Shown here piece by piece: positions 46,701-53,570 of a stretch of DNA of 64,000 nucleotides. How positions within the stretch are numbered: position 1 is the first letter of the stretch; the number at the start of each line of letters is the position of its first letter. Under the pieces are notes generated by a model, which made no database searches, was not told where the DNA came from, and saw only the letters and a list, made by a program, of their open reading frames with translations. The stretch lies in NCBI RefSeq assembly GCF_007713685.1, contig NZ_VMRJ01000002.1, positions 186,001 through 250,000 on the forward strand. The letters run 5' to 3'. This stretch comes from Hymenobacter setariae. Lineage in GTDB: Bacteria > Bacteroidota > Bacteroidia > Cytophagales > Hymenobacteraceae. The translations under genes and the position numbers were made by a program.

Positions 46701-47270
46701 ATGGCAATGGAAAAGCAATTTGAATTTCCGCTCACTGCCATCGGTGAGCCGGCTTGGGAGATGAAGCTGCGCCAGTATTTAGAGGGCTACGACATTGCTA
46801 GCACGAGCGTAGCGCAGCAGCAGCTGGCCGCCTGCGAAGCCAACCTAGGCGCCGAACTGCCCTCGAGCATGCGCGCCTACTACTTGGCTTTTGGCGGTAG
46901 CCAAAGCGCAGATTTCATGTATGGCCTCTCGCCAGTGGCAGCGCTAGCGCCACTCGCCTCGGCTGGCTTCGAGCTCGTTAGCCTCTATTTCACGCCGGCA
47001 GAGGTAGCCAACATGGTTTGGTTCGCCGAAAGCCCTGGCAACGACCCGTTGTGCTTCGACCAAACTACGGGTGAGCTTTATCTTTTCTCCCACGACCCGG
47101 TGCAGAAGGCTAAGGTATTTACTGATTTCAATCAGTACCTGCTATTCGAAATAATGCAGCTCGAAGCGCTGCTTGGCGATGGCATAGAGGAAGCGCACGC
47201 GCACCAACTAGCTACTCAGTACCTGCGTGGCAAAGGGATAGATTACGCGCTCAGAACGCAGAAGCTCTGA
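46701..47270 (+). CDS. SMI1/KNR4 (SUKH) family protein
   Basis: 189 residues from the ATG at 46701; TTG at 46683 and ATG at 46707 are alternatives. The SUKH hallmarks are in QQLAACEANLGAELPSSMRAYYLAFGGSQ (~20-48) and, further on, VWFAESPGNDPLCFDQTTGELYLFSHD, the usual W..F...GDG/N.....D pattern. Many bacterial SUKH proteins are immunity proteins that neutralise nuclease toxins of polymorphic or contact-dependent systems. Here no toxin, Rhs or secretion gene is adjacent, so it is an orphan or has a housekeeping role. It is convergent with the methyltransferase gene, 17 bases away. Confidence 0.8.
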   Translation: MAMEKQFEFPLTAIGEPAWEMKLRQYLEGYDIASTSVAQQQLAACEANLGAELPSSMRAYYLAFGGSQSADFMYGLSPVAALAPLASAGFELVSLYFTPAEVANMVWFAESPGNDPLCFDQTTGELYLFSHDPVQKAKVFTDFNQYLLFEIMQLEALLGDGIEEAHAHQLATQYLRGKGIDYALRTQKL

Positions 47271-47287
47271 GCGCTTACGCACGGGTG

Positions 47288-48205
47288 CTACGCTGCCTTC
47301 TCATTTTTGGCTACCACAAACATGCGGTCGCCAAACTGCCCGGTTAGCTTATTGAGCCAATACGTGGGGTACTGCGTGCCAAGCTTAGTGGCCTGCTCCA
47401 CCAAGTTGCCACCTAGGCGGATGTTGGCCGGCGCCTTCACCGGGTTCAGCAAATCGACCACCGAAAAGCCGTTCTTGGCTAGCATCTTGCGGATGGTATT
47501 GGGCGTAAACTCGTAAAGGTGATAAGGCGGAATATCCATGCGGCGCTGGCGCCCTAGGGCCTTGTAGGCCGCAAAACCCAAGCGCATACTGGGCAGGTTG
47601 GTCACGCTGGGCAGTGCCAGCACCAGCAACCCGCCGGGACTCAGGATGTGGCCAAACTTGCGAATCGCCGCTGCTGGCGACAGTAGGTGCTCTAGCACAT
47701 CGCCTAGGTAGGCCAGGTCAAATTGATTTTCGTGAAAGTCCTCGGTGGTTTCGATGTTGCCGGTCACCACGGGCAGGCCTAGCTCGCGGCGGGCGTAGTC
47801 GGCAGCGTGGGCCGATATTTCAAGGCCCGACGTTTCCCACCCCAGGCTTTGCAGGCTTTTGAGGGTGTAGCCAGGGCCGCAGCCCACCTCTAAGTACCGA
47901 AACTTGCGGCCGGGATAGTGCCGCTGCATGTAGGTCGTGAACTTGTCTTCTTTTACCTTGCTCAGGTCTAGGTTCTTGCCTTCTTCAATGAACGTCTTGT
48001 CCTTCTCGGTGCGGTCGTAGTTGGGGCGGTCCGTAAAATATTCCTTGCCATACAGCTTTTCGAGCTGGGCAGGCGTGGGCTGCGGGTCCAGAAAAGCGAG
48101 GTCGCAAGCAGTACAGCGGGTGCCTTGCAGGCGCTGGCCGTCAAAGAGATAGTAGAAGGGGAGGGGCTCGAAGCTCGTGGCTCCGCACAAATCGCAATGA
48201 CGCAT
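47288..48205 (-). CDS. Class I SAM-dependent methyltransferase with N-terminal zinc finger
   Basis: 305 residues. The N-terminus has two Cys pairs (CDLCG at 4-8 and CTACD around 32-36), probably a zinc knuckle. The methyltransferase core begins at FRYLEVGCGPGYTLKSLQSLGW (motif I), followed by ETSGLEISAHAADYAR, LAYLGDVLEHL and LSPGGLLVLALPSV. The Cys-rich start plus methyltransferase layout is common in sugar or O-antigen-modifying C-methyltransferase-like proteins, but no sugar genes are adjacent. The substrate is unknown. Confidence 0.88.
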   Translation of the reverse strand: MRHCDLCGATSFEPLPFYYLFDGQRLQGTRCTACDLAFLDPQPTPAQLEKLYGKEYFTDRPNYDRTEKDKTFIEEGKNLDLSKVKEDKFTTYMQRHYPGRKFRYLEVGCGPGYTLKSLQSLGWETSGLEISAHAADYARRELGLPVVTGNIETTEDFHENQFDLAYLGDVLEHLLSPAAAIRKFGHILSPGGLLVLALPSVTNLPSMRLGFAAYKALGRQRRMDIPPYHLYEFTPNTIRKMLAKNGFSVVDLLNPVKAPANIRLGGNLVEQATKLGTQYPTYWLNKLTGQFGDRMFVVAKNEKAA

Positions 48206-48356
48206 TTTATTCAGGTATCAGTCAGCAAGCAGCAGTTAGCAAATAGGCACCTAGGCGATAATTGCGACTGATTTTACTTGTAAAGTTCAGCAGCAGAACC
48301 CAACTCCGCGGCAAGCCGTTGGTTGAGTAGCTAACTGCTAACTGAATAATTGTTCG

Positions 48357-49343
48357 ATGATAACTGAAAAGCTAGATGCCGTTGTAATTGGGGCCGGCCC
48401 CGTGGGCCTGGCCTGCGCGCTCGAAATTCAGCGCCAGGGCTTCAGCGTGACGGTAGTGGACAAGGGTGCGCTTGTCAATTCTATTGTGGGCTACCCCACC
48501 AACATGGAGTTTTTCTCCACGCCCGAGCTGCTCGAAATCGGCGGCTACCCTTTCCCAATGGCTTCCTACAAGCCCCACCGCGAAGACGCCCTCGATTATT
48601 ACCAGCGCGTAGCGGCTTCCGAAAAGCTGAGCCTGCGCCTCTACGAGCGTGTGACGGGCCTGCGTGGCCAAGCCGGCGACTTTGTAGTCGAAACGACGAA
48701 GGGCGAAATAGCAACCCGCACCGTAGTAGTAGCCACCGGCTTCTTCGACGTGCCCAATCCCATGGGTATTCCGGGCGAGGACTTGCCGCACGTAAACCAT
48801 TATTATAAAGAGCCCTATGCCCACGCCGGCCAAGACGTGGTAGTAGTGGGCGCCAAGAATTCGTCGGCCAAAGCTGCTCTATCGCTAGTGCGCTCGGGTG
48901 CCCGCGTGACGCTGGTAGTGCGCGGCGCCGAGGTGTCGGAAAGCGTGAAATATTGGATTCGGCCCGACTTAATCAACCGCATCAAGGAAGGCCGCATCAC
49001 AGCGTACTTCAACACTACTATCACGGCCATCACACCGCACACGGTAGAAATTGTCACTCCCGAGGGCCCGCGCTCGGTACCGGCCGACTACGTGTACGCC
49101 CTCACCGGCTACCGCCCCGACTACTCGCTGCTGGTGGATATGCTGGCCCTGCCCCTAGATGAAAACGACCCCGCGCGGCCCATTCTTTTCGACCCCGCCA
49201 CGCACGAAACGGCGCGCCCCGGCGTGTACGCGGCCGGTACAGTATGTGGCGGCCTAGCTACTAGCCGCTGGTTTATCGAGAATGGGCGCCACCACGCGCA
49301 GCTTATTGCGGCGGCACTGGCAAACGCGCCAGTAAATGCCTAG
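48357..49343 (+). CDS. ypdA: YpdA-like FAD-dependent bacillithiol disulfide reductase
   Basis: 328 residues of the two-dinucleotide-binding-domain flavoprotein type. FAD-binding AVVIGAGPVGLACALEIQ is at ~9-26, with the NADPH-binding region DVVVVGAKNSSAKAALSLVR at ~160. The YpdA-specific segment NSIVGYPTNMEFFSTPELLEIG near 40-60 separates it from thioredoxin reductases, and there is no CxxC. Homologs in Firmicutes reduce oxidised bacillithiol; several Bacteroidetes have bacillithiol genes, but none is in this window. A 150-bp leader includes the inverted repeat AGCAGTTAGC/GCTAACTGCT (48231 and 48330). A very long hairpin follows the gene. Confidence 0.88.
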   Translation: MITEKLDAVVIGAGPVGLACALEIQRQGFSVTVVDKGALVNSIVGYPTNMEFFSTPELLEIGGYPFPMASYKPHREDALDYYQRVAASEKLSLRLYERVTGLRGQAGDFVVETTKGEIATRTVVVATGFFDVPNPMGIPGEDLPHVNHYYKEPYAHAGQDVVVVGAKNSSAKAALSLVRSGARVTLVVRGAEVSESVKYWIRPDLINRIKEGRITAYFNTTITAITPHTVEIVTPEGPRSVPADYVYALTGYRPDYSLLVDMLALPLDENDPARPILFDPATHETARPGVYAAGTVCGGLATSRWFIENGRHHAQLIAAALANAPVNA

Positions 49344-49353
49344 CCACAACAAC

Positions 49354-49431
49354 TAGCAGCGCCTTATCAAGCAAAAAAACCGGTCGATGCACACGCATCG
49401 GCCGGTTTTTTTGCTTGATAAGGCGCTGCTA
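49354..49431. terminator. Very long bidirectional hairpin terminator
   Basis: 37-base arms (49354-49390 and 49395-49431) with one G-T pair and a 4-base loop. Inside are an A7 run and a T7 run flanking a GC stem. The right arm ends in the stop codon of the convergent lipoprotein gene. Confidence 0.9.
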
Positions 49432-49923
49432 CAAAGCGGTGTAGGTATAGTCTTCTGTGCCTGTGTAATCGCGATTGTTCATGCGGTACGTATAAACGTG
49501 GCGGATTTGCAGGGTTTGCTCCGTTAGCACGAGCACTTGGTAGGCCTCGTCGGCATCGCGCAGTTGGTGTTGGTTGATGTAAAGCGTAGTCTGGTCGTCG
49601 TTGAAATACCAGGAGCCGGGTTCCACAGGGGCCATCTCGCCATACTTAGGGCACGCCGTGGCACCCTCGCCGTAGGCAATGGTCTTATCGGCGTTGAATT
49701 TTGTCACGTCGTCCTGCGAGCAAGGTTGGATGGAGCTGTATACCTCCTGTACTACTGCGTTGCTGCCTTCGCGGTGGTAAGTAACGCTTTGTGCAGCAAG
49801 TTTCCAGTCGTGAGCTAGCAACAGGCTCGTGCGTACATCGGTAGTAGGCAGCGGCTCACTGTCTTTTTTGCATGCGCTCAGCGACAGCGCGGTAATGCTT
49901 AGCAGAAAGAAGATTTTTTTCAT
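49429..49923 (-). CDS. Lipocalin-like lipoprotein (copy A)
   Basis: 164 residues. The lipoprotein signal FFLLSITALSLSAC (Cys 18) is followed by KKDSEPLPTTD and a small beta-barrel-like domain: LLLAHDWKLAAQSVTY, CSQDDVTKFNADKTIAYGEG, GSWYFNDDQTTLYI, YQVLVLTEQTLQI. The layout Trp-Lys-Leu...DD...F(N)ADKT...G.W.F..D.T.L matches Bacteroidetes lipocalin-like lipoproteins of unknown ligand. Copy B at 50186 shares it. The two are separated by the decayed end of a J-protein gene, which suggests a block duplication. The stop codon lies in a terminator stem. Confidence 0.85.
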   Translation of the reverse strand: MKKIFFLLSITALSLSACKKDSEPLPTTDVRTSLLLAHDWKLAAQSVTYHREGSNAVVQEVYSSIQPCSQDDVTKFNADKTIAYGEGATACPKYGEMAPVEPGSWYFNDDQTTLYINQHQLRDADEAYQVLVLTEQTLQIRHVYTYRMNNRDYTGTEDYTYTAL

Positions 49924-50008
49924 GTAGAAAGAATGAGTGTCAGGTGAAGCGAAACGCTAGGCAAGCATTGGGCCAACTCCGGAATCTCGAAGTTTTGCAG
50001 ATAGATAG

Positions 50009-50185
50009 GGCCTGCCCCACCACAACCCCGCGCTGAAAAGTGTGCACCCACTCGCCGCACGCTGCTTTTGCTGCGCCAGCCCAGCAAAAGCAGCGTGCGG
50101 CCATCTTTGGGCTTCCTCTCTGGCGCTTGGAAATAGGTTGCACGGGCGGTAGGGTAGCACCCTAAGCGGGATGAGGCTGTGCCTT
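50009..50185 (-). pseudogene. Decayed fragment of the J-domain/TPR gene 3' end
   Basis: This intergenic stretch resembles the last ~170 bases of the intact J-protein gene (about 50755-50940). On the minus strand, one frame gives RATYFQAPERKPKDGRTLLL against RTTYFQALESKPEDGRTLFL in the intact protein. Another frame then gives TFQRGVVVGQ against FFQRGAVAGY. Frameshifts and a stop show it is not coding. It sits directly after lipocalin-like copy B, as the intact J gene end sits directly before copy B, so the block [lipoprotein + J-gene end] appears to have been duplicated in tandem. Part of it (50054-50101) is now a perfect hairpin. Confidence 0.75.
50054..50101. terminator. Perfect hairpin inside the J-gene fragment
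   Basis: 20-bp perfect arms (50054-50073 and 50082-50101) around an 8-base loop. It lies ~85 bases past the stop codon of lipoprotein copy B and may end its transcript, though it has no T run directly after the stem. Confidence 0.5.
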
Positions 50186-50635
50186 CTAGTTAGGAGCGAA
50201 GGTAGCGTCAACACTAATAGGAAAGCCACTGATAGTTGGCGTGGCACTAATGCGTAGAGTGCTTGAGGTCAACTCCTTTACATCAGCTTCGCCGTTGAGT
50301 AGGCTCCCTTGTACAGAAATGGTAAGCTTGCTTTGGTCGGTGTTGAAGGACCAAGTGCCGCTTTGGGTCTGCGGGTCAGTGCTGTTGCACTTATTAGCCC
50401 CGGCATCCTGCACTACCGTTTTGTCGGCGTTGAACTTAAATAAATCGTCGTTATAGCAAGCTGGTATCAAGCTACTCGGAAGAGGACTGCCATTGAGCGT
50501 AGCATTGATAGTGGTGAGGCGCCAGCTTTTAGCCGTGAGCAAGTCGGTACGCGAAGGAGCAGGAGTGCTTTCTCCGTCTTTTTTACAAGCGCCTAGGGCA
50601 GCTATCCCAAGGAAAAGGAGGCAAGCTTTTTTCAT
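50186..50635 (-). CDS. Lipocalin-like lipoprotein (copy B)
   Basis: 149 residues. The lipoprotein signal LLFLGIAALGAC (Cys 17) is followed by KKDGESTPAPSRTDLLTAKSW and the same domain as copy A: LTTINATLNG, PACYNDDLFKFNADKTVVQD, SGTWSFNTDQSKLTIS, VKELTSSTLRIS. It is shorter than copy A by ~15 residues at the C-terminus. The two paralogs share the C...DD..FNADKT core with a conserved Cys pair. It lies 79 bp downstream of the J-protein gene on the same strand. Confidence 0.85.
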   Translation of the reverse strand: MKKACLLFLGIAALGACKKDGESTPAPSRTDLLTAKSWRLTTINATLNGSPLPSSLIPACYNDDLFKFNADKTVVQDAGANKCNSTDPQTQSGTWSFNTDQSKLTISVQGSLLNGEADVKELTSSTLRISATPTISGFPISVDATFAPN

Positions 50636-50714
50636 AACAAGAGAGAATGAGTAGAATGAGCACGCAAGCTACACCCATACCACACATTCATGCTCACCTA
50701 CAGAAGCATACCGA

Positions 50715-51881
50715 CTACTGGCAAGCGCTAGCTGCCTGCACCGCATACCCATACCCTGCCACGGCGCCACGCTGAAAAAACGCACACCCACTCGCCGAGT
50801 CTCCCATCTGCTGCGCCAGCCGGCCTAGCAAAAACAGCGTGCGGCCATCTTCGGGTTTGCTCTCTAGCGCCTGAAAATAGGTGGTGCGGGCATCGGCGTA
50901 GCGCCCTAGGTGGGCTAGAGCCGCGCCTTCGGCCTGCAGGTAGGATAGCGGCACGGCGCGGCCTAGGCGCTGGTATTGGCGGTGGCCCTGGCGAAGGTCG
51001 GCCAGAGCAGGGCGGGGGCGGCGCAGGTCGAGCAGGCGGTTTTCACCGCGGGCCAAGTACGCCTCGGCCAGCGTGGTATCGAGGCGCAGGGCCTGCGAAT
51101 AGCTGCGCTCGGCTTCGGTGGGCTGGTGCAGCACCACTTGGCAGCGACCTAGGCGGTAAAGCACCCGAGCGGTTTCGGGAGTAGGCAGCGGGTCGGTGCC
51201 GTCGGCGCTGGCTAGCAGCGCCGCTTGGTAGTCGGCCCGGGCTGTGGCGTAGTCGTGGTTGATATCTTCGGCGAGCTGGCCTCGTAGGCGCAGGGCCGAA
51301 GTATAGTCCTCGCGAAAGGCAATGGCTTGGTCGAGGTAGCTGTAGGCAGTGCTCCACTGGCCTTGGGCAAAGGCTTTGCGGGCATCGTCGTAGTTGACGC
51401 CCGCCGCCACGCGGTCCATCACCACTTTGGCCGAAATACCAAACAAAAAAATGAGCCCCGTAATGGCCGCTACCAACCAGAAATCCTGGCGGTTGAAGCG
51501 CACTTGCTGGCGGGGCGTGCGCTGCTGGTAGTGGCGCTCGCGGCTGCCCGCCGGGGGGCGGGTGCGTAGCGGGCGCGTGGCCATAGGCGGGGGCATATGG
51601 TACACCGAGGGGCCGCTAGCGGCAGCTTCAGCCGCGGCGCGGCGCTGGTTGTCGGCGTACTGGGCAGCTTGCTGGAGTTGAAGGTCGTACTGAGCGCGGC
51701 GGCCGGGGTCAGACAGTACCCGGTAGGCAGCGGCTACGGCCTTGAATTGCTCTTCGTGGCGTGGGTCGCCGCCGTGCTTGTCGGGGTGCAGCTGGTTGGC
51801 TAAGCGCCGGTAGGCCTGCTTGATAACTTCGGCCGAAGCCGTTGCGGGCACCCCTAGCACTTGGTAATGATTTTGACTCAC
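50715..51881 (-). CDS. Membrane-anchored J-domain protein with TPR repeats
   Basis: 388 residues. The N-terminal J domain spans ~5-68 with the HPD motif at 32-34 (QLHPDKHGG) that stimulates Hsp70 ATPase. A Pro/Arg-rich linker is followed by one membrane segment (FWLVAAITGLIFLFGISAKVV, ~133-153) and then ~220 residues of TPR-like helices (AYSYLDQAIAFREDYTSALR, AERSYSQALRLDTTLAEAYLARGENRL, ARTTYFQALESKPEDGRTLFLLGR). The topology would place the J domain in the cytoplasm, where DnaK can be recruited to the membrane, and the TPRs on the other side. It lacks the Gly/Phe and zinc-finger parts of DnaJ, so it is a class C J-protein. Confidence 0.9.
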   Translation of the reverse strand: MSQNHYQVLGVPATASAEVIKQAYRRLANQLHPDKHGGDPRHEEQFKAVAAAYRVLSDPGRRAQYDLQLQQAAQYADNQRRAAAEAAASGPSVYHMPPPMATRPLRTRPPAGSRERHYQQRTPRQQVRFNRQDFWLVAAITGLIFLFGISAKVVMDRVAAGVNYDDARKAFAQGQWSTAYSYLDQAIAFREDYTSALRLRGQLAEDINHDYATARADYQAALLASADGTDPLPTPETARVLYRLGRCQVVLHQPTEAERSYSQALRLDTTLAEAYLARGENRLLDLRRPRPALADLRQGHRQYQRLGRAVPLSYLQAEGAALAHLGRYADARTTYFQALESKPEDGRTLFLLGRLAQQMGDSASGCAFFQRGAVAGYGYAVQAASACQ

Positions 51882-52022
51882 GTCCCGAAAAAATTAAAGA
51901 AAAGCCGGGGACAAAAGTTAGCCCCGGCCGCAAGTTTTGCGTAAAGAACGCCCTAGGTGAGCGGGCTGTTGCCCACGGCGCCTGCTTCTTAACCGCAACT
52001 TCTAGCTAAACAATTCCTCTTT

Positions 52023-52403
52023 ATGGCGACCCTGACCGACGACAAAACGCCGCGTAACGATAGCCTCATCAGCAACCTCACCGGCTACCTCGACACGCGC
52101 ATCGACATCGTGCGCCTCGAAACTCAGGAGAAGGTTAAGGGTGTGTTTGTGAGCACCGTACACGGCGTAGCCCTAGCCTTCCTAGGTATACTATTTATCG
52201 TGTTTGGCTCCATTTACCTGGGCCTAGCTCTAAACCAAGCACTTGATAGCCCGTCGGCCGGCTTTGGGCTGGTAGCGGCGCTGTACCTAGTATTGGCAGT
52301 CCTTTTCTTTGTGGGCGTCGATAAAAAAGTATTTCAGGGTGTAGCAGATAAGCTGCTCAATAACACCATTTATAAATCGGATAAGCGCGACGCAGCGAAG
52401 TAA
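52023..52403 (+). CDS. Holin-like/phage holin family membrane protein
   Basis: 126 residues. A polar amphipathic N-terminus (LISNLTGYLDTRIDIVRLETQEKVKG, ~15-40) is followed by two membrane segments (VHGVALAFLGILFIVFGSIYLGL and AGFGLVAALYLVLAVLFFVGV) and a basic tail. This is the form of proteins annotated as 'phage holin family' (Actinobacterial Holin-X type), which are usually chromosomal and not part of a prophage. No phage genes lie nearby, so a stress or envelope role is more likely than lysis. It is followed 99 bp later by the acidic low-complexity protein, with which it may form an operon. Confidence 0.8.
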   Translation: MATLTDDKTPRNDSLISNLTGYLDTRIDIVRLETQEKVKGVFVSTVHGVALAFLGILFIVFGSIYLGLALNQALDSPSAGFGLVAALYLVLAVLFFVGVDKKVFQGVADKLLNNTIYKSDKRDAAK

Positions 52404-52502
52404 TTTGCTCAGCTGGCGGTGCCGCGGCACCCTGCTACGCCCAGCCCACCTAGGGCACCTGCCCCCACGTTTCTCTCCTCTACTTAGCAACCAACACCTA
52501 TT

Positions 52503-53570
52503 ATGGCTGAGCCGAACAACCCGCTGTTTGAAGACGAAAAGGAATTTCTGGAGCGCAAAAAGCTCGAGTATGAACGGGCTTTGCGCGGTGATGTCGAAGA
52601 AATAAAAGAGCAAACCATTCACGCTGGCAAAGTAGCGCTCGTAGGCGCTGGCATTGCGGGCGGCGTGTGGCTGCTAGTGAAAGCCTTCAGTGGCAGCAAA
52701 GCCAAGAAAAAGCACAAGAAGCATAAGCGTGATTCTTCTTTTGAAGATTATGCCGGCTTTGATGGCTACGAAGGCTACGACGATGATGACCATGACCAAG
52801 AGCTAGACTCCTTGGCCACGGCCTACCACTCGCCTGAGTATGCCTACGACCATGCCAACCGCTATGCCGAGGAAGACGGCTTTTACCAAGAAGGTAGCCG
52901 AGCTGACTACTTCCAAGACGAAGACGAGGACAGCGAGGCCGATGACAACGGCCTGAGCGACTACCCTGACTTCCCGGCCCACTCTAGCCCGCAGCACGGC
53001 GCTGATGCATACAGCGAAGACTTGACGGACACGGACACCACGTATGGTAGCCACGCCGACACGGGCATGTATAACTCTGATAGTGGGGTATACCACACCG
53101 ACGAGGACCACGGCGACTACGACCAAGAAGACACTGAGCCGGCCCACTCGTTTGCTTCTGCCAACTCCTACCAAGCACGCCCATACGATGATAGCCGCCG
53201 CCTGCCCGAGTCGAACAGCTTTGCCGAGCCAGGAGACGAAGAAAAGCCTGCGCAACCCACTGTAGATAAGGCTGCTGAACCGAAGAAGCCGTGGCTGATA
53301 CCGGCCGTAATGGCCTTCGCCCAAAGCGAAACCGGTAAAGTACTAGTAGCGCAGGCAGCGGCCATGGCCCTAGCCTTCGTGAGTAGCAAGGTGAAGGATA
53401 TTCTGCCGCGTAATGAAGACAAAGCCGGCAAAAATGCCGACCTTGCACATTCATCGGCCTTGGCAGGCGCTTCGCCCGCTGTTTGGCCTGCTACTACTGC
53501 CGCTCAGGATGCCTCTGCTGCCGCCCATCACGACGCCAACACCAACACTCCCCGCGAGCCGCTTGCTTGA
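52503..53570 (+). CDS. Acidic low-complexity protein with a short hydrophobic segment
   Basis: 355 residues. The N-terminal ~45 residues are a charged helix (EDEKEFLERKKLEYERALRG, EEIKEQTIHAG), then a short hydrophobic stretch (VALVGAGIAGGVWLLVKAF) and a Lys/His cluster (KAKKKHKKHKRD). Residues ~75-245 are a Tyr/Asp/Glu/His-rich disordered region (DGYEGYDDDDHDQE, SDSGVYHTDEDHGDYDQED). Residues ~255-300 hold a second hydrophobic patch (PWLIPAVMAFAQSETGKVLVAQAAAMALAFV). No family is recognised beyond the YtxH-like N-terminal shape. Its last 62 bases overlap the start of the prenylglyceryl phosphate synthase gene in another frame. Confidence 0.75.
   Translation: MAEPNNPLFEDEKEFLERKKLEYERALRGDVEEIKEQTIHAGKVALVGAGIAGGVWLLVKAFSGSKAKKKHKKHKRDSSFEDYAGFDGYEGYDDDDHDQELDSLATAYHSPEYAYDHANRYAEEDGFYQEGSRADYFQDEDEDSEADDNGLSDYPDFPAHSSPQHGADAYSEDLTDTDTTYGSHADTGMYNSDSGVYHTDEDHGDYDQEDTEPAHSFASANSYQARPYDDSRRLPESNSFAEPGDEEKPAQPTVDKAAEPKKPWLIPAVMAFAQSETGKVLVAQAAAMALAFVSSKVKDILPRNEDKAGKNADLAHSSALAGASPAVWPATTAAQDASAAAHHDANTNTPREPLA

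Noticed and set aside
49957..50247. Minus-strand ORF of 96 codons between the lipocalin-like genes
   Set aside because: Its sequence mixes frames of a decayed J-gene fragment and the end of lipoprotein B; it is better described as a pseudogene fragment.
52023..52403. Prophage remnant suggested by the holin-like protein
   Set aside because: No other phage genes, attachment sites or integrase are nearby, and the protein family is common in chromosomes.
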